Part shown: positions 9,340 through 17,550 of the stretch, piece after piece
Layout of the letters: every line of letters begins with the position of its first letter
Numbering within the stretch: position 1 is the stretch's first letter
Source: Solibacillus sp. FSL K6-1523
GTDB taxonomy: Bacteria; Bacillota; Bacilli; Bacillales_A; Planococcaceae
Direction: 5' to 3'
Length of the DNA: 64,000 nucleotides
Assembly (NCBI RefSeq): GCF_038005225.1
Contig: NZ_JBBOSU010000001.1
Span: 2,530,001-2,594,000, forward strand
Made by a program: the position numbers and the translations under genes
Notes under the pieces: model-generated
What the model saw: the letters and a program-made list of their open reading frames with translations, nothing else
Database searches by the model: none
Told to the model about the DNA's origin: nothing

Positions 9340-9764
9340 TTTTTTGCTTCATCCACCAACTCGTCCATCGATAAGTCAAAACCGTTGATAGTTTGAACGA
9401 GCTCTTTTACTTTCGTTAACTCACCAGGCAACAGCATTTTTTGGAGTAATTCTTCTGCACCCATAACACCATATGAATTTTGTAATTCTGTGTTGTTTAG
9501 GTCTGGCATCTTAATTGATTCAACGGCTAATTTCAATGAATAGCGGTTTCCATCCAGTTCTGGCATTGTCATACCTTTTTTCATCGGCACTTGAACGCGT
9601 CGTGTGCACTCTTTACGTAGCGCAGCATCTCTACTACCATCAATTGCGCCGAAGTGCCATTTGATAGCTTTCCCTTCTTTATCCTGAAAGCGAGGGGATA
9701 CCTCATGTTTTTCAACTTCTAATTGCACAACGTTTTGCGCCATAAATGCTTGTAAACTTGTCAT
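9336..9764 (-). CDS. Tail assembly chaperone (XkdN-like, gpG analogue)
   Basis: A 142-residue protein between tube and tape measure genes, the usual position of XkdN in PBSX. It is a predicted tail assembly chaperone that coats the tape measure while tube subunits polymerise. It starts behind AAAGGTGG. The last codons overlap an AAAAAAC slippery run, so a longer -1 product is also expected, as in lambda gpG/gpGT. Confidence 0.85.
   Translation of the reverse strand: MTSLQAFMAQNVVQLEVEKHEVSPRFQDKEGKAIKWHFGAIDGSRDAALRKECTRRVQVPMKKGMTMPELDGNRYSLKLAVESIKMPDLNNTELQNSYGVMGAEELLQKMLLPGELTKVKELVQTINGFDLSMDELVDEAKN
9339..9345 (-). other. Programmed -1 frameshift site A-AAA-AAC
   Basis: The heptamer AAAAAAC lies in the correct phase for simultaneous slippage, since the zero-frame codons are GCA AAA AAC TAA. 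It directly precedes the zero-frame stop, and the -1 frame continues for 65 codons. I did not identify a clear downstream pseudoknot. Confidence 0.8.
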
Positions 9765-9799
9765 AGTAAAATAACCACCTTTTTAGTTTTTTGTAACAG

Positions 9800-9827
9800 A
9801 AAAGCCTGCCGAACGAACGGCAAGCCT
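9800..9827 (-). terminator. Terminator/attenuator between tube and chaperone genes
   Basis: Arms 9804-9811 and 9818-9825 form an 8-bp stem (one G-U pair) with a 6-nt loop, followed on the minus strand by TTTTC. A weak terminator here would lower chaperone and tape measure expression relative to the abundant sheath and tube. Confidence 0.65.
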
Positions 9828-9830
9828 ATA

Positions 9831-10409
9831 TTAAGATTGCATTGATTTCAAAATAGAAAACTCTTCTGGCATATCCCAATCCTCGAAAGTAAATGATACC
9901 TCGTCCTCTAAATATTCTGCATCCGCATCCAATTTAGCGAGTTTACCGCCATCAAGGTTACAACCAATTAAAATGGTCGTTTGACGACCGATACCTGAGC
10001 CTCCATCTTCGTTCGTGACTTGAATATCAAAGTAAATATCTTCCCCAGTATCTTTATAACGCTTCAACAGTTGGCGGAAAATAGAAGTATTGTAGTGGAA
10101 AGTTGCGCTACCTTCATACTCTGCTCCTGTTGATTTGTTGCCCTTTGCGACACGTCCCATAATAGGGATTTTAGATTTTGTTTTAGTCATATCTGCTTCT
10201 AAATTGATCAGATTCGCAAAGTGATAGCGACTCCCCTCAATCATGACAAACGCACGACCTTGCGCACCGTGCATTGCTTCCCAGGCATCCATAGTAGGCT
10301 CTGCGAAATACTGTAAATCTAATTTCAGCGGCAATTGAGGTATTTTTGGCTGAGTTAAAAATCGTGACAACATAGTTGCTGCCACGATTCTTTTGAATAA
10401 TTTATTCAT
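9831..10409 (-). CDS. Tail tube protein (XkdM-like) with N-terminal extension
   Basis: Residues 40-192 match the XkdM tail tube family (EAMHGAQGRAFVMIEGSRYH, then EYEGSATFHYNTSIFRQLL). The start at 10409 is supported by AAGGAGGAG at good spacing. It therefore adds about 39 residues carrying KLPLKLDLQYFA-like sequence (PLKLDLQYFAEPT), reminiscent of a short N-terminal motif seen on phage capsid subunits. An internal ATG at about residue 40 would give the usual length. Confidence 0.88.
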   Translation of the reverse strand: MNKLFKRIVAATMLSRFLTQPKIPQLPLKLDLQYFAEPTMDAWEAMHGAQGRAFVMIEGSRYHFANLINLEADMTKTKSKIPIMGRVAKGNKSTGAEYEGSATFHYNTSIFRQLLKRYKDTGEDIYFDIQVTNEDGGSGIGRQTTILIGCNLDGGKLAKLDADAEYLEDEVSFTFEDWDMPEEFSILKSMQS

Positions 10410-10423
10410 TTGTTTTCTCCTCC

Positions 10424-11752
10424 TTACGCTACCTCTGTTGTGACATATAGCTGCGACATCGTCACAGTAGGAATAACGATTTCGGTTACAAGCACAGCCT
10501 TTTTAGACTCCCCTTGACCAACTTTAAGCTCATCTTTGTTGTAATTTTGAATAGCTCGAATACGCTGCATCTCCGTACGATGTGCACCGATATCTTTCCA
10601 TAGAGAAATGCGGCCGTCGTCGTCATTGGGAACTTCTCCGAGGTAACGCGTATTAAATAGATGCGCTGTATCTATTGCGAGTTGATCTAGCACACGAATA
10701 ACTTGGTTCATGCTGAAATCCTCGTTTTTATCTACGGTAAATGATGTAAATGTATTCACATCTTCGAGTACATTTATATCATCACCCACGCGATGAAATA
10801 CATATTTACCGCTATTCAATAGCAATGTTGTTTGTGTTTGTGTTTTTGTTTCTGCCATACTAAGAGTGTGTTCGCCATCATACGTTTTGTTAGTATTCGA
10901 CTTGTTAACTGCAACACCAGCCTGTACACCAGTAGCCCAGTAAACAGCACCAAATACTTCTTCTCCAACACCAACTGCATCGTTTTGAATATCGATGATG
11001 CCTTCATGATCCATCTTGCCAAGCTTATGACCGACCAATTGGAATTTACCGCCTACCTCATCGCGAATACGTTTTGTGTACTCAACGTATAACGATTTGA
11101 TTAATGGATCATTCGATAAACAACCAATCGTATTAAAACCGTATCCTTCAAGCTCATCTAAAGCCGCTTGATGCGGTCCTCCTGCCGTTAGTGCAGTAGC
11201 GCCATTTGCCCCGCCAGTTAAAGGAGCTCCAGCCGTAACAGCTAATGTTGCATCTTCTTTAAAATCTATATATAGATTGTTTTTTAATGCCTTCGCATCA
11301 TCGGCAGCTGCCTGCTCATCTACTAATTGATTTTCTAAATACGTGTATACATCAAATTTCACTGGATCATCGACGTTCGACTGGATAACAATACGGATAT
11401 CATTTCCCCGAATCCCTTTGTGCTTTGCTTTTGCAAATTCATTTTCAGCAAAGGAACCACCAAGGTTTAATTTATAAAAGAAAACAGTAAGAGCACCCTT
11501 GAATAAATCACGGATGCCCTTTAATTTAGCGTGCGTATAATCGTAGCCGAATAATTTTAGAGAATCTTTTTGGAAATCCTCTTTTGTAACTGTCATGACT
11601 GCATCATCTACGCCCCAATCTAATATGATTGGTAACGCTGCATAACCACGGTCTGATAAATTTACAAACGCCCTTGGCTTTGAAATGAAGTTATGATATG
11701 TGCCTGGTAATACTTTGTTTTGTGTTAGCCAAAAACCTCCACCTAATGCCAT
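10424..11752 (-). CDS. Tail sheath protein (XkdK-like)
   Basis: A 442-residue contractile sheath subunit. The opening GGGFWLTQNKVLPGTYHNF, PRAFVNLSDRG and the C-terminal domain with LWKDIGAHRTEMQRIRAI match the phage tail sheath family. It is followed by the tube gene, as in all contractile tails, and shows that this is a myovirus-type phage. It starts at ATG behind GGAGGGG. Confidence 0.95.
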   Translation of the reverse strand: MALGGGFWLTQNKVLPGTYHNFISKPRAFVNLSDRGYAALPIILDWGVDDAVMTVTKEDFQKDSLKLFGYDYTHAKLKGIRDLFKGALTVFFYKLNLGGSFAENEFAKAKHKGIRGNDIRIVIQSNVDDPVKFDVYTYLENQLVDEQAAADDAKALKNNLYIDFKEDATLAVTAGAPLTGGANGATALTAGGPHQAALDELEGYGFNTIGCLSNDPLIKSLYVEYTKRIRDEVGGKFQLVGHKLGKMDHEGIIDIQNDAVGVGEEVFGAVYWATGVQAGVAVNKSNTNKTYDGEHTLSMAETKTQTQTTLLLNSGKYVFHRVGDDINVLEDVNTFTSFTVDKNEDFSMNQVIRVLDQLAIDTAHLFNTRYLGEVPNDDDGRISLWKDIGAHRTEMQRIRAIQNYNKDELKVGQGESKKAVLVTEIVIPTVTMSQLYVTTEVA

Positions 11753-11976
11753 TACTTTTCCCCTCCTTCGTCAAACTTTTTCAAAATACCATCTGCTTGT
11801 ACAAATGAATATTGTTCATCATCTTTTAACAATGCATTTAAAGCATCGCGACGGTGAATATATTTTCGACTGTTAACCAGCTGCGATTTTGTGAATTTAG
11901 GTAGATTAGAAGTAACAACCTCCGCCACCTTTTCGACCTCTACAGGTTCAATTTTAGCTAGAATCTCTTTCGCCAA
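11752..11976 (-). CDS. Small phage protein, YqzN/YkzM family
   Basis: A 74-residue protein with TTG start behind AAGGGTGG. The C-terminal half FTKSQLVNSRKYIHRRDALN, LLKDDEQYSF and IDKKF-like ending (ILKKFDEGG) matches the YqzN/YkzM domain that lies directly before the sheath gene in PBSX and skin. It overlaps its neighbours, so it is coupled to the sheath. Confidence 0.82.
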   Translation of the reverse strand: MAKEILAKIEPVEVEKVAEVVTSNLPKFTKSQLVNSRKYIHRRDALNALLKDDEQYSFVQADGILKKFDEGGEK

Positions 11977-12406
11977 CCGATACCACCCTTTCTTTATTTA
12001 AATAATGGTCCATTGAGCCCATGAGTGTTTTTACCTCGATTTCCTGTAAAAAGAAATCGAAACGCATGAAGTTATGAGCGATACCATCAACAACCTCACT
12101 ATTAGCTCCACGCGCAAGCATTTTAGCGCCGTTAAGTAACTCAACATCCTTTAATGCCCGTTGGACTTTTAACGCCATATTTGCGCTTTCTGACGCTTTA
12201 CTTTTCGGGAAGTATTGCACGTTAAATAGCGGCGTTACTTTCCATCGGTCGCCAATCTGCATGATGTGTTCGAAGCTCAAAAACTGAATAAAAAAACAAG
12301 GTGTCGCAAAGTTTTGCGGTACCTCGTCCATGTACTTTTTATAATCGCTACCGAAAACTGCTTGGAGCTTTCGGGAAATCGCGATACTGATATCGTTAAT
12401 CTCCAT
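11954..12406 (-). CDS. Tail terminator-like protein (XkdJ/YqbJ position)
   Basis: A 150-residue protein starting MEINDISIAISRKLQAVFGS behind AAAGGAGG. It contains the YMDEVPQNFATPCFFI pattern of the phage tail-terminator-like family found between the gp10-like connector and the sheath. It probably caps the tail tube. Confidence 0.78.
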   Translation of the reverse strand: MEINDISIAISRKLQAVFGSDYKKYMDEVPQNFATPCFFIQFLSFEHIMQIGDRWKVTPLFNVQYFPKSKASESANMALKVQRALKDVELLNGAKMLARGANSEVVDGIAHNFMRFDFFLQEIEVKTLMGSMDHYLNKERVVSVGERDSS

Positions 12407-12830
12407 TGAAAGCCTCCTTTAGCATTCGTGTTAGTTTTCTTTTAATAATTGCTGGCGCTGCACGTTCGACTTCATCAGCAGAAATAGTCATCATAAAGCG
12501 ACCGTTTACCCAACCTTGATGATTTCTAGTACGATGGCCGAACTCGACATACTGTGCGTATTCCGTTGGATTAATAACCTCAACTTCATATACGTTACCG
12601 ACTTTTCTTACATTCGCTTCAATGGTCCACCCACGACGTAAAGTCCCTCCGACTTGACCATCTTCATAAACACCGACAGGAGTACGTTTAATAACCTTAC
12701 TTAGCAAACGACTAGCAATTTCCTTGGTCATAGATTCAAGAAACTTCTCGTAATCCTTCCCCAGTCGCTCAATTTTCTTCTGCATACGCTTCAACTCATG
12801 AAAATTAACCCTAGCCCCACGTCTAGCCAT
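12396..12830 (-). CDS. HK97 gp10-like head-tail connector (XkdI-like)
   Basis: The ATG at 12830 overlaps the preceding stop (TAATG) and sits 8 nt from AAGGGG, so the upstream in-frame GTG is not needed. The 144-residue basic protein (MARRGARVNFHELKRMQKKI, TPVGVYEDGQVGGTLRRGW, NPTEYAQYVEFGHRTRNHQG) is a clear HK97 gp10 family member, a connector protein at the neck. Confidence 0.92.
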   Translation of the reverse strand: MARRGARVNFHELKRMQKKIERLGKDYEKFLESMTKEIASRLLSKVIKRTPVGVYEDGQVGGTLRRGWTIEANVRKVGNVYEVEVINPTEYAQYVEFGHRTRNHQGWVNGRFMMTISADEVERAAPAIIKRKLTRMLKEAFNGD

Positions 12831-13192
12831 TATGCCCACCCCTTGAATACGTCTAAGACAATTTCTTGGTGGTCTATAAACACTCCCGGCTCACCGCTAC
12901 GGGCATAATCAGCAGTCTTTCCATTCTGTGTGACTGTGATTTTACAACCTGGAGGAATTTCAAATTCATTGCCAAGTGATAATTTAATTTGTTGGACCAC
13001 AATGGCACCGGCACCCGTTTGTGACGTAGCGCTAATGTTTTTGTGGGACAGCTTACATTTAAGGTTTTCATGTAAAGTTACTTCTTTGGGTGTAGTAACG
13101 AATGTAATTGGATCTTCAACCTCTTTCCATTCATATACATTACATTCGCCATTCCAAAGTTTTTCAAGTGCCTTGCGACGAGCGCTTACCAT
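12830..13192 (-). CDS. Head-tail joining protein (XkdH/YqbH-like)
   Basis: A 120-residue protein with the WNGECNVYEWKEVEDP and CKLSHKN signatures of the DUF3599/YqbH (XkdH) family, a head closure or stopper protein. Its start overlaps the previous connector gene by 7 bp. Confidence 0.85.
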   Translation of the reverse strand: MVSARRKALEKLWNGECNVYEWKEVEDPITFVTTPKEVTLHENLKCKLSHKNISATSQTGAGAIVVQQIKLSLGNEFEIPPGCKITVTQNGKTADYARSGEPGVFIDHQEIVLDVFKGWA

Positions 13193-13581
13193 GTCAGCAC
13201 CCGATAGCGAACAAAATCAACTTCATTATGCTGCAAGTATACAATAAATGATTCAAACTTTTGCTCCGGACTAAATTTCGCATCAACTGCATATTCAACA
13301 TTCGTATCGCCATCCTGTACTTGTTTTACTACGCTACTAAAATCCAGCGAGCTTACATCAAGCAAGCCCATCGATTTTTTGGTAAACAAAAATTCACCCA
13401 CAGCCATGTCGATAGCGACACTTTCCAAGCCCTGTGGAATTGCATCTAAATTCGTTTGATTATTGATATGATCCGTTGTTTTTTTTACAGCAAAAGAAAG
13501 CAAAAAGCCATCTGTACTGGATGGCTCATTGCTAAGTGCAATTCCAAGCGATACTAAACGCTCTCTCACTTTTTCAAGCAT
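13186..13581 (-). CDS. Head-tail connector (YqbG/DUF3199-like)
   Basis: A 131-residue mainly helical protein (MLEKVRERLVSLGIAL, then ETINNQ-like region NHINNQTN, then VDMAVGEFLF). Position after the capsid genes and before the XkdH homologue, together with its length, fits the gp6-like or YqbG connector proteins that dock on the portal ring. Confidence 0.8.
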   Translation of the reverse strand: MLEKVRERLVSLGIALSNEPSSTDGFLLSFAVKKTTDHINNQTNLDAIPQGLESVAIDMAVGEFLFTKKSMGLLDVSSLDFSSVVKQVQDGDTNVEYAVDAKFSPEQKFESFIVYLQHNEVDFVRYRVLTW

Positions 13582-13592
13582 GGAATCACGTC

Positions 13593-13874
13593 CTATTCAG
13601 TTTTTTGGGCTTCTTCAATTTTCTTGATGATGCCCTCTTCTGTTGTTGCTTTACCGATGTCGATATTGCGCTCTGCTGCATAGTTTTTCAACTCATCCAT
13701 GGACATTCCCTCGAACGGGCTGTCCTGTGTATCAGTTTGCTTTTCTGCAACTTCACCAATGACTTCAACCAAACTTTCGTTTATATGCCCACCTTCCATT
13801 TCAAATTCTGCGCCTTTTGGATGCGTTACACCTTTATAGCGCACTGGAACATCAATTACTTTTACTAATTTCAT
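13593..13874 (-). CDS. YqbF-like protein with C-terminal HeH/Rho-N-like domain
   Basis: A 93-residue protein behind AAGGAGGA. The N-terminal MKLVKVIDVPVRYKGVTHPKG resembles YqbF of the skin element. Residues 55-93 (MSMDELKNYAAERNIDIGKA, then EGIIKKIEEAQ) look like a helix-extended-helix or Rho-N-type domain. It probably has a head-associated role. It is small and not essential for the identification of the module. Confidence 0.75.
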   Translation of the reverse strand: MKLVKVIDVPVRYKGVTHPKGAEFEMEGGHINESLVEVIGEVAEKQTDTQDSPFEGMSMDELKNYAAERNIDIGKATTEEGIIKKIEEAQKTE

Positions 13875-13887
13875 TTAAGAGTCCTCC

Positions 13888-14913
13888 TTATGCAATCGGC
13901 TGTGCTTGGAATACGTTATTCGCTTCCGGAAATGATGGAATTGCAGTTGATGCTGCCTTTGCCCATGTTGAAACTGGATCTAAACCTTCTTCATAAATCA
14001 TTCCAATAACGTTGCCGACATTAGTCACTTCTTCATTACCTTGGCGTAATAAACGGCTTTCCTCTGGCGTTGGACCGTTAAGTGTTTCACCAAGCTCACT
14101 ATCACCGAACATAACGAATTTGTTTTCTGGGAAGTAACGCATCGTTGTATATGTCCCGTTTGCATTTTGCACACGATATTTTGAATCGTATGTTGCAATT
14201 GTAGGTAAACCATGTGATTGCATGAATGCGTTTAAGTCGGCTAATGTAGCTACACGACCGCTATCTTTACCAAATAAAGCAGCGATGATTTTGGCATTGC
14301 GTAAAATCTGACCAGCAATTTTAGTGGACGTTAAAGCGCGTGTTGGCTTTTCATCTAAAGCATCCGACCAACGCGTAATGTCCCCAATAATATCTGCTGT
14401 ATCTAAATCCCATAAATCCGTTCCAGATAACGCCTCTTTATGTGCATTCGGCACTTTATAATCAACCGTTAAAGTACCTCCACCTTCCATAGCAAGCGAC
14501 AGTTGACCATTCGCTAATGCCTGCATACGCATAACTTCTTTTTCGGCACGGACATCTCCTACGGCACGGCTAATTAAATTGAAGACACTTCCCATTAATA
14601 CTTGTTGTTCTTGCGGTGTACGAGGGAATTGTAGCGCAATTAAGTCCTTTTCTTTGATCTGGTATTTCTTTTTAATGTAAGCAGCTTCAAGTGCTTGATT
14701 ACCAGCCTCAATTGAACCAATTTCTGCTTCAGTATCAAAAGCGTGAATTTTAGCAGCAACGGGTAGATTGCTTGCACCTACTAAATATTCAAATTCAAGC
14801 GTGTTGTACTTCACTTCCGGGAATAGCTTTTCGCCTAAAAATTGCGTAATTTCACGGCTCTTTAAATAACTAAGAACTGTTTTCTGATTAAATAATTCTA
14901 AAATATCTGGCAT
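13888..14913 (-). CDS. Major capsid protein, gpE family
   Basis: A 341-residue coat protein of the lambda gpE (Phage_cap_E) group, with FPEVKYNTLEFEYLVGA near residues 33-49, an N-arm, and the conserved C-terminal P-domain region with GMIYEEGLDPVSTWAKA. It lies directly after the decoration and scaffold genes in transcription order, as expected. Confidence 0.93.
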   Translation of the reverse strand: MPDILELFNQKTVLSYLKSREITQFLGEKLFPEVKYNTLEFEYLVGASNLPVAAKIHAFDTEAEIGSIEAGNQALEAAYIKKKYQIKEKDLIALQFPRTPQEQQVLMGSVFNLISRAVGDVRAEKEVMRMQALANGQLSLAMEGGGTLTVDYKVPNAHKEALSGTDLWDLDTADIIGDITRWSDALDEKPTRALTSTKIAGQILRNAKIIAALFGKDSGRVATLADLNAFMQSHGLPTIATYDSKYRVQNANGTYTTMRYFPENKFVMFGDSELGETLNGPTPEESRLLRQGNEEVTNVGNVIGMIYEEGLDPVSTWAKAASTAIPSFPEANNVFQAQPIA

Positions 14914-14933
14914 ATCGATTTTCCACCTTTCAA

Positions 14934-15248
14934 TTATCGGAATTTAATTTCTGTTAGTGCTGTTTTGGCATCTGCTGTTGGTGCTGTGTGTAGGCGCTCT
15001 TCTAAGATATAAGCCTCCACAATTAACGCCCCCGGTTGTGGACCGTGAGTCACATCAACATCGTTGTACAAAATACCCTTTGCTGTATCGTCATTTGCTG
15101 GAAGTACCGTCCCAGCTCTCACAATTTTCTTTCCGTTTGCATCAGTAGCAACCCCAGTATCACTTACTAATGTGGTAAACGACTGTACGTTTGAAGAAGC
15201 CAAGAAGTTGACGCGATTATAATTTGTTACACCTTTTACATATGGCAT
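14934..15248 (-). CDS. Capsid decoration/head fibre-like protein
   Basis: A 104-residue protein whose pattern KKIVRAGTVLPANDDTAKGI followed by YNDVDVTHGPQPGALIVEAY is that of lambda gpD-like decoration or head fibre proteins. Members bind the capsid surface and stabilise filled heads. The gene lies between scaffold and capsid, which supports the call. Confidence 0.78.
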   Translation of the reverse strand: MPYVKGVTNYNRVNFLASSNVQSFTTLVSDTGVATDANGKKIVRAGTVLPANDDTAKGILYNDVDVTHGPQPGALIVEAYILEERLHTAPTADAKTALTEIKFR

Positions 15249-15273
15249 GTGTATGCCCTCCTTTTAATTGTTT

Positions 15274-15867
15274 TTAACCCCATGGATCTGGAGCGTCAGA
15301 ACTAACGGCGCCTTTTTCATTGAAATGCTTAGCAAATGCGCTACCAATGTCCAACTCTCCACCTGTGCCATTATCACCGCCGACTGGATTCCAACCCTTA
15401 AACTCCGGCTTCTTATCTTCCTTTTCAGGAATAAACAAAAAGGACTTCGATTCTTGCAACGTTTTACGCTGCTCATCCAGTCCCTTTGTGATATTTCCTT
15501 TTTCATCTAGCTCGATTTGTTCTTTGTCAATTAGACCTAAAACTAAATCAACATCATGCACTTTACCTGTTAACGCTAATTTCAAGGCAGTAGATAGGCG
15601 CTCATCTTTTAGTTGGTTAGCATGATCTAATTTCGCTTGCGCATTTTCTTGCTGCAATTCGGTGATTTTCGTTTGAAGTCCTGCAGCATCGATTTTCTTT
15701 AAATCTTCTAACTGTGTATCACGTTCCGCAATTGTGTCATTCGCAATTTTGAGCTCATTAACTTTATTGTCGAAATCGCTTTTTGGTACTGTCTGACCGT
15801 AACCATCTAATATTGTTTGAGCTTGTTCTTCGGTAAGACCTAGCGCAATTAATTGTTCTTTTGTCAT
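15274..15867 (-). CDS. Scaffolding protein, GP20 family
   Basis: A 197-residue acidic protein. Residues 1-30 (MTKEQLIALGLTEEQAQTIL) match GP20-type scaffolds. A long coiled coil spans about residues 35-90, and the C-terminal half is flexible and Gly-rich. It guides capsid assembly. Confidence 0.88.
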   Translation of the reverse strand: MTKEQLIALGLTEEQAQTILDGYGQTVPKSDFDNKVNELKIANDTIAERDTQLEDLKKIDAAGLQTKITELQQENAQAKLDHANQLKDERLSTALKLALTGKVHDVDLVLGLIDKEQIELDEKGNITKGLDEQRKTLQESKSFLFIPEKEDKKPEFKGWNPVGGDNGTGGELDIGSAFAKHFNEKGAVSSDAPDPWG

Positions 15868-15935
15868 TGTAATAGTCTCCTTTATTGGGATAGTTATAGA
15901 AAAACTCGTTCTTTAATGTCTACGAGCAAAAGACG

Positions 15936-15960
15936 AAATAAAAAGCCGTATCGCTACGAC
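15936..15960 (-). terminator. Intrinsic terminator after small membrane gene
   Basis: A 6-bp stem (15945-15950 with 15955-15960, one G-U pair) and a 4-nt loop are followed on the minus strand by TTTTTATTT. It splits packaging/portal genes from scaffold/capsid genes, so a promoter for capsid genes probably lies just downstream. Confidence 0.65.
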
Positions 15961-15993
15961 TACTTTGTGCTTCATGTAAACATCTTTCTTGCG

Positions 15994-16233
15994 TTAATTT
16001 TCTTTTAACTTTCTTAATTGCTGATTGATTTTATCGCAAACCGCGTCAATGTCTAACTCATTCTGAACATTTTTAAACTCAACATGAAAGCCTTTTTGGA
16101 GCCCTTTAAAGGCTCGTATTCTTTCCTTTTCTGCAAGGACTCCATAAGTAGCCCAAGTAATACCTAGAATTAATAACCCTAGCACTAAAATTATCTTTAC
16201 AATTTCAAACCAAATTAAAAAAGTCACGCTCAT
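15994..16233 (-). CDS. Small single-pass membrane protein
   Basis: The start at 16233 forms ATGA with the stop of the minor head gene and has AGAGAGG upstream. The 79-residue protein has one membrane helix (about residues 3-30, IWFEIVKIILVLGLLILGIT) and a charged cytoplasmic tail. The role is unknown. It is an unusual neighbour for head genes. Confidence 0.7.
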   Translation of the reverse strand: MSVTFLIWFEIVKIILVLGLLILGITWATYGVLAEKERIRAFKGLQKGFHVEFKNVQNELDIDAVCDKINQQLRKLKEN

Positions 16234-17270
16234 GCAACGAACCTCTCTTCCCATTCAGGATATTTAATATTGCTATCAATGTAATAAACTTGTCCGTCAT
16301 TACCACGTGCAGCACGTTGTGATAAATCAAATTCATCATCAAAAAACGGTGCTGTTGTGGTACGACAATACGGATGAAAAGGATTCGCTGTAATACCTGG
16401 TTCAAAATCAACCATCTTGAACACCTTTCCGTCCATCGACTGGCATATGTCACTGGTCTTGCTGTCCAATGTAGCAATGATCTCGTACCGTTCAACATCT
16501 AGTTCCTTGAATGCATCCTTTTGAGCCGATGCACTAAAAAAAGCCGATTCGGTCATAACCAAACGGCGCACTTGATTTCTCGATGCTGTTGAACCTAATT
16601 TTTGATGCACGGCACTAACGATCTTTTCAGGACCAAGTCCACGTGCAATAGATTGAACAAGCTCCTTGTGTAACGTATCAATCAACAAGCCCCTGTCACG
16701 CCAAATCTTAGCGCTGAACGTCATTCCGTCAGCCGTCCAAGGCTTACTAATGATTTTAGTTAGTAGTCGCTCATCGAGTGCCTGCATGGTAAAACCAACG
16801 TTAAAAGCCTTTTGTACTTCAAATGCCGTATGGTAATACTGTGATTGATAGCTTTCCGCAATAAACTCCTCAAAGCCTTTGATATGCCCGTCATACAGTT
16901 TTTCCACATGCTGTTGTATTTGCATCCGCAAGCCCTCTAAACGAGAAATGTGGACACGTGACGATGCATTTTCAAGTTGTTTCATCCACTTCTGATTGAG
17001 TGCGTTCTTTTTGCCATGTTTGATATATTCGTCAACAGTCCACTGAAATTCACGTAGCTCATCTGATTTGAGCAAACGTTTAGCTTCATCGAGTGAAATT
17101 TCATTGTTAGTAGCAAAGCGGTTGTACCACTTCAAAATATCCTTTTCGAGCTCATTCATAGTTTGAATATATGCTTTTTCAAGATCATCGTAATAAAAGA
17201 TAGAGCGCTTGTGCTGGGCATCTTCTAGCAATTCAAATCGTTGGCGCCAATAATTACGTTTCTTCGCCAT
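16230..17270 (-). CDS. Minor head protein, SPP1 gp7/Mu gpF family
   Basis: A 346-residue head morphogenesis protein. The C-terminal half carries the Mu-F-like domain: GLGPEKIVSAVHQKLG, RLVMTESAFFSASAQ, and the Cys/His pair in FHPYCRTTTAPFFDD. It binds the portal and may influence ejection. It overlaps the next small genes on both sides. Confidence 0.92.
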   Translation of the reverse strand: MAKKRNYWRQRFELLEDAQHKRSIFYYDDLEKAYIQTMNELEKDILKWYNRFATNNEISLDEAKRLLKSDELREFQWTVDEYIKHGKKNALNQKWMKQLENASSRVHISRLEGLRMQIQQHVEKLYDGHIKGFEEFIAESYQSQYYHTAFEVQKAFNVGFTMQALDERLLTKIISKPWTADGMTFSAKIWRDRGLLIDTLHKELVQSIARGLGPEKIVSAVHQKLGSTASRNQVRRLVMTESAFFSASAQKDAFKELDVERYEIIATLDSKTSDICQSMDGKVFKMVDFEPGITANPFHPYCRTTTAPFFDDEFDLSQRAARGNDGQVYYIDSNIKYPEWEERFVA

Positions 17271-17550
17271 TTAGCTCACCAACTAATTCGTAAGTAGCTT
17301 TAAAGATATCTGGCTTACATGGATAAATCTCACCTTGGATTCCACGAATAATATAATCACCTTTTTGAGCAGTCGCAACTCCTTCCAATGTATCTATCTG
17401 CATGCATATTTCGGTGTCGTTTAAACCACTGATTCGTACTTCACCTTTTTTTATTGCTTCAATAATCCACTCGGGATCCTCGACTTGGTCATGTCCACCT
17501 GTCCACTTGAATGCATCAATCACAACGGGCTTTTTACGATATTTCGCCAT
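17254..17550 (-). CDS. Small phage protein of PGDYG type
   Basis: The ATG at 17550 follows GAGGAGGT at correct spacing and gives a 98-residue protein beginning MAKYRKKPVVIDAFKWTGG. The body contains KGDYIIRGIQGEIYPCKPDIF, a pattern common in small phage proteins of unknown function. It overlaps portal and minor head genes, so it is read with the packaging operon. Confidence 0.8.
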   Translation of the reverse strand: MAKYRKKPVVIDAFKWTGGHDQVEDPEWIIEAIKKGEVRISGLNDTEICMQIDTLEGVATAQKGDYIIRGIQGEIYPCKPDIFKATYELVGELNGEET

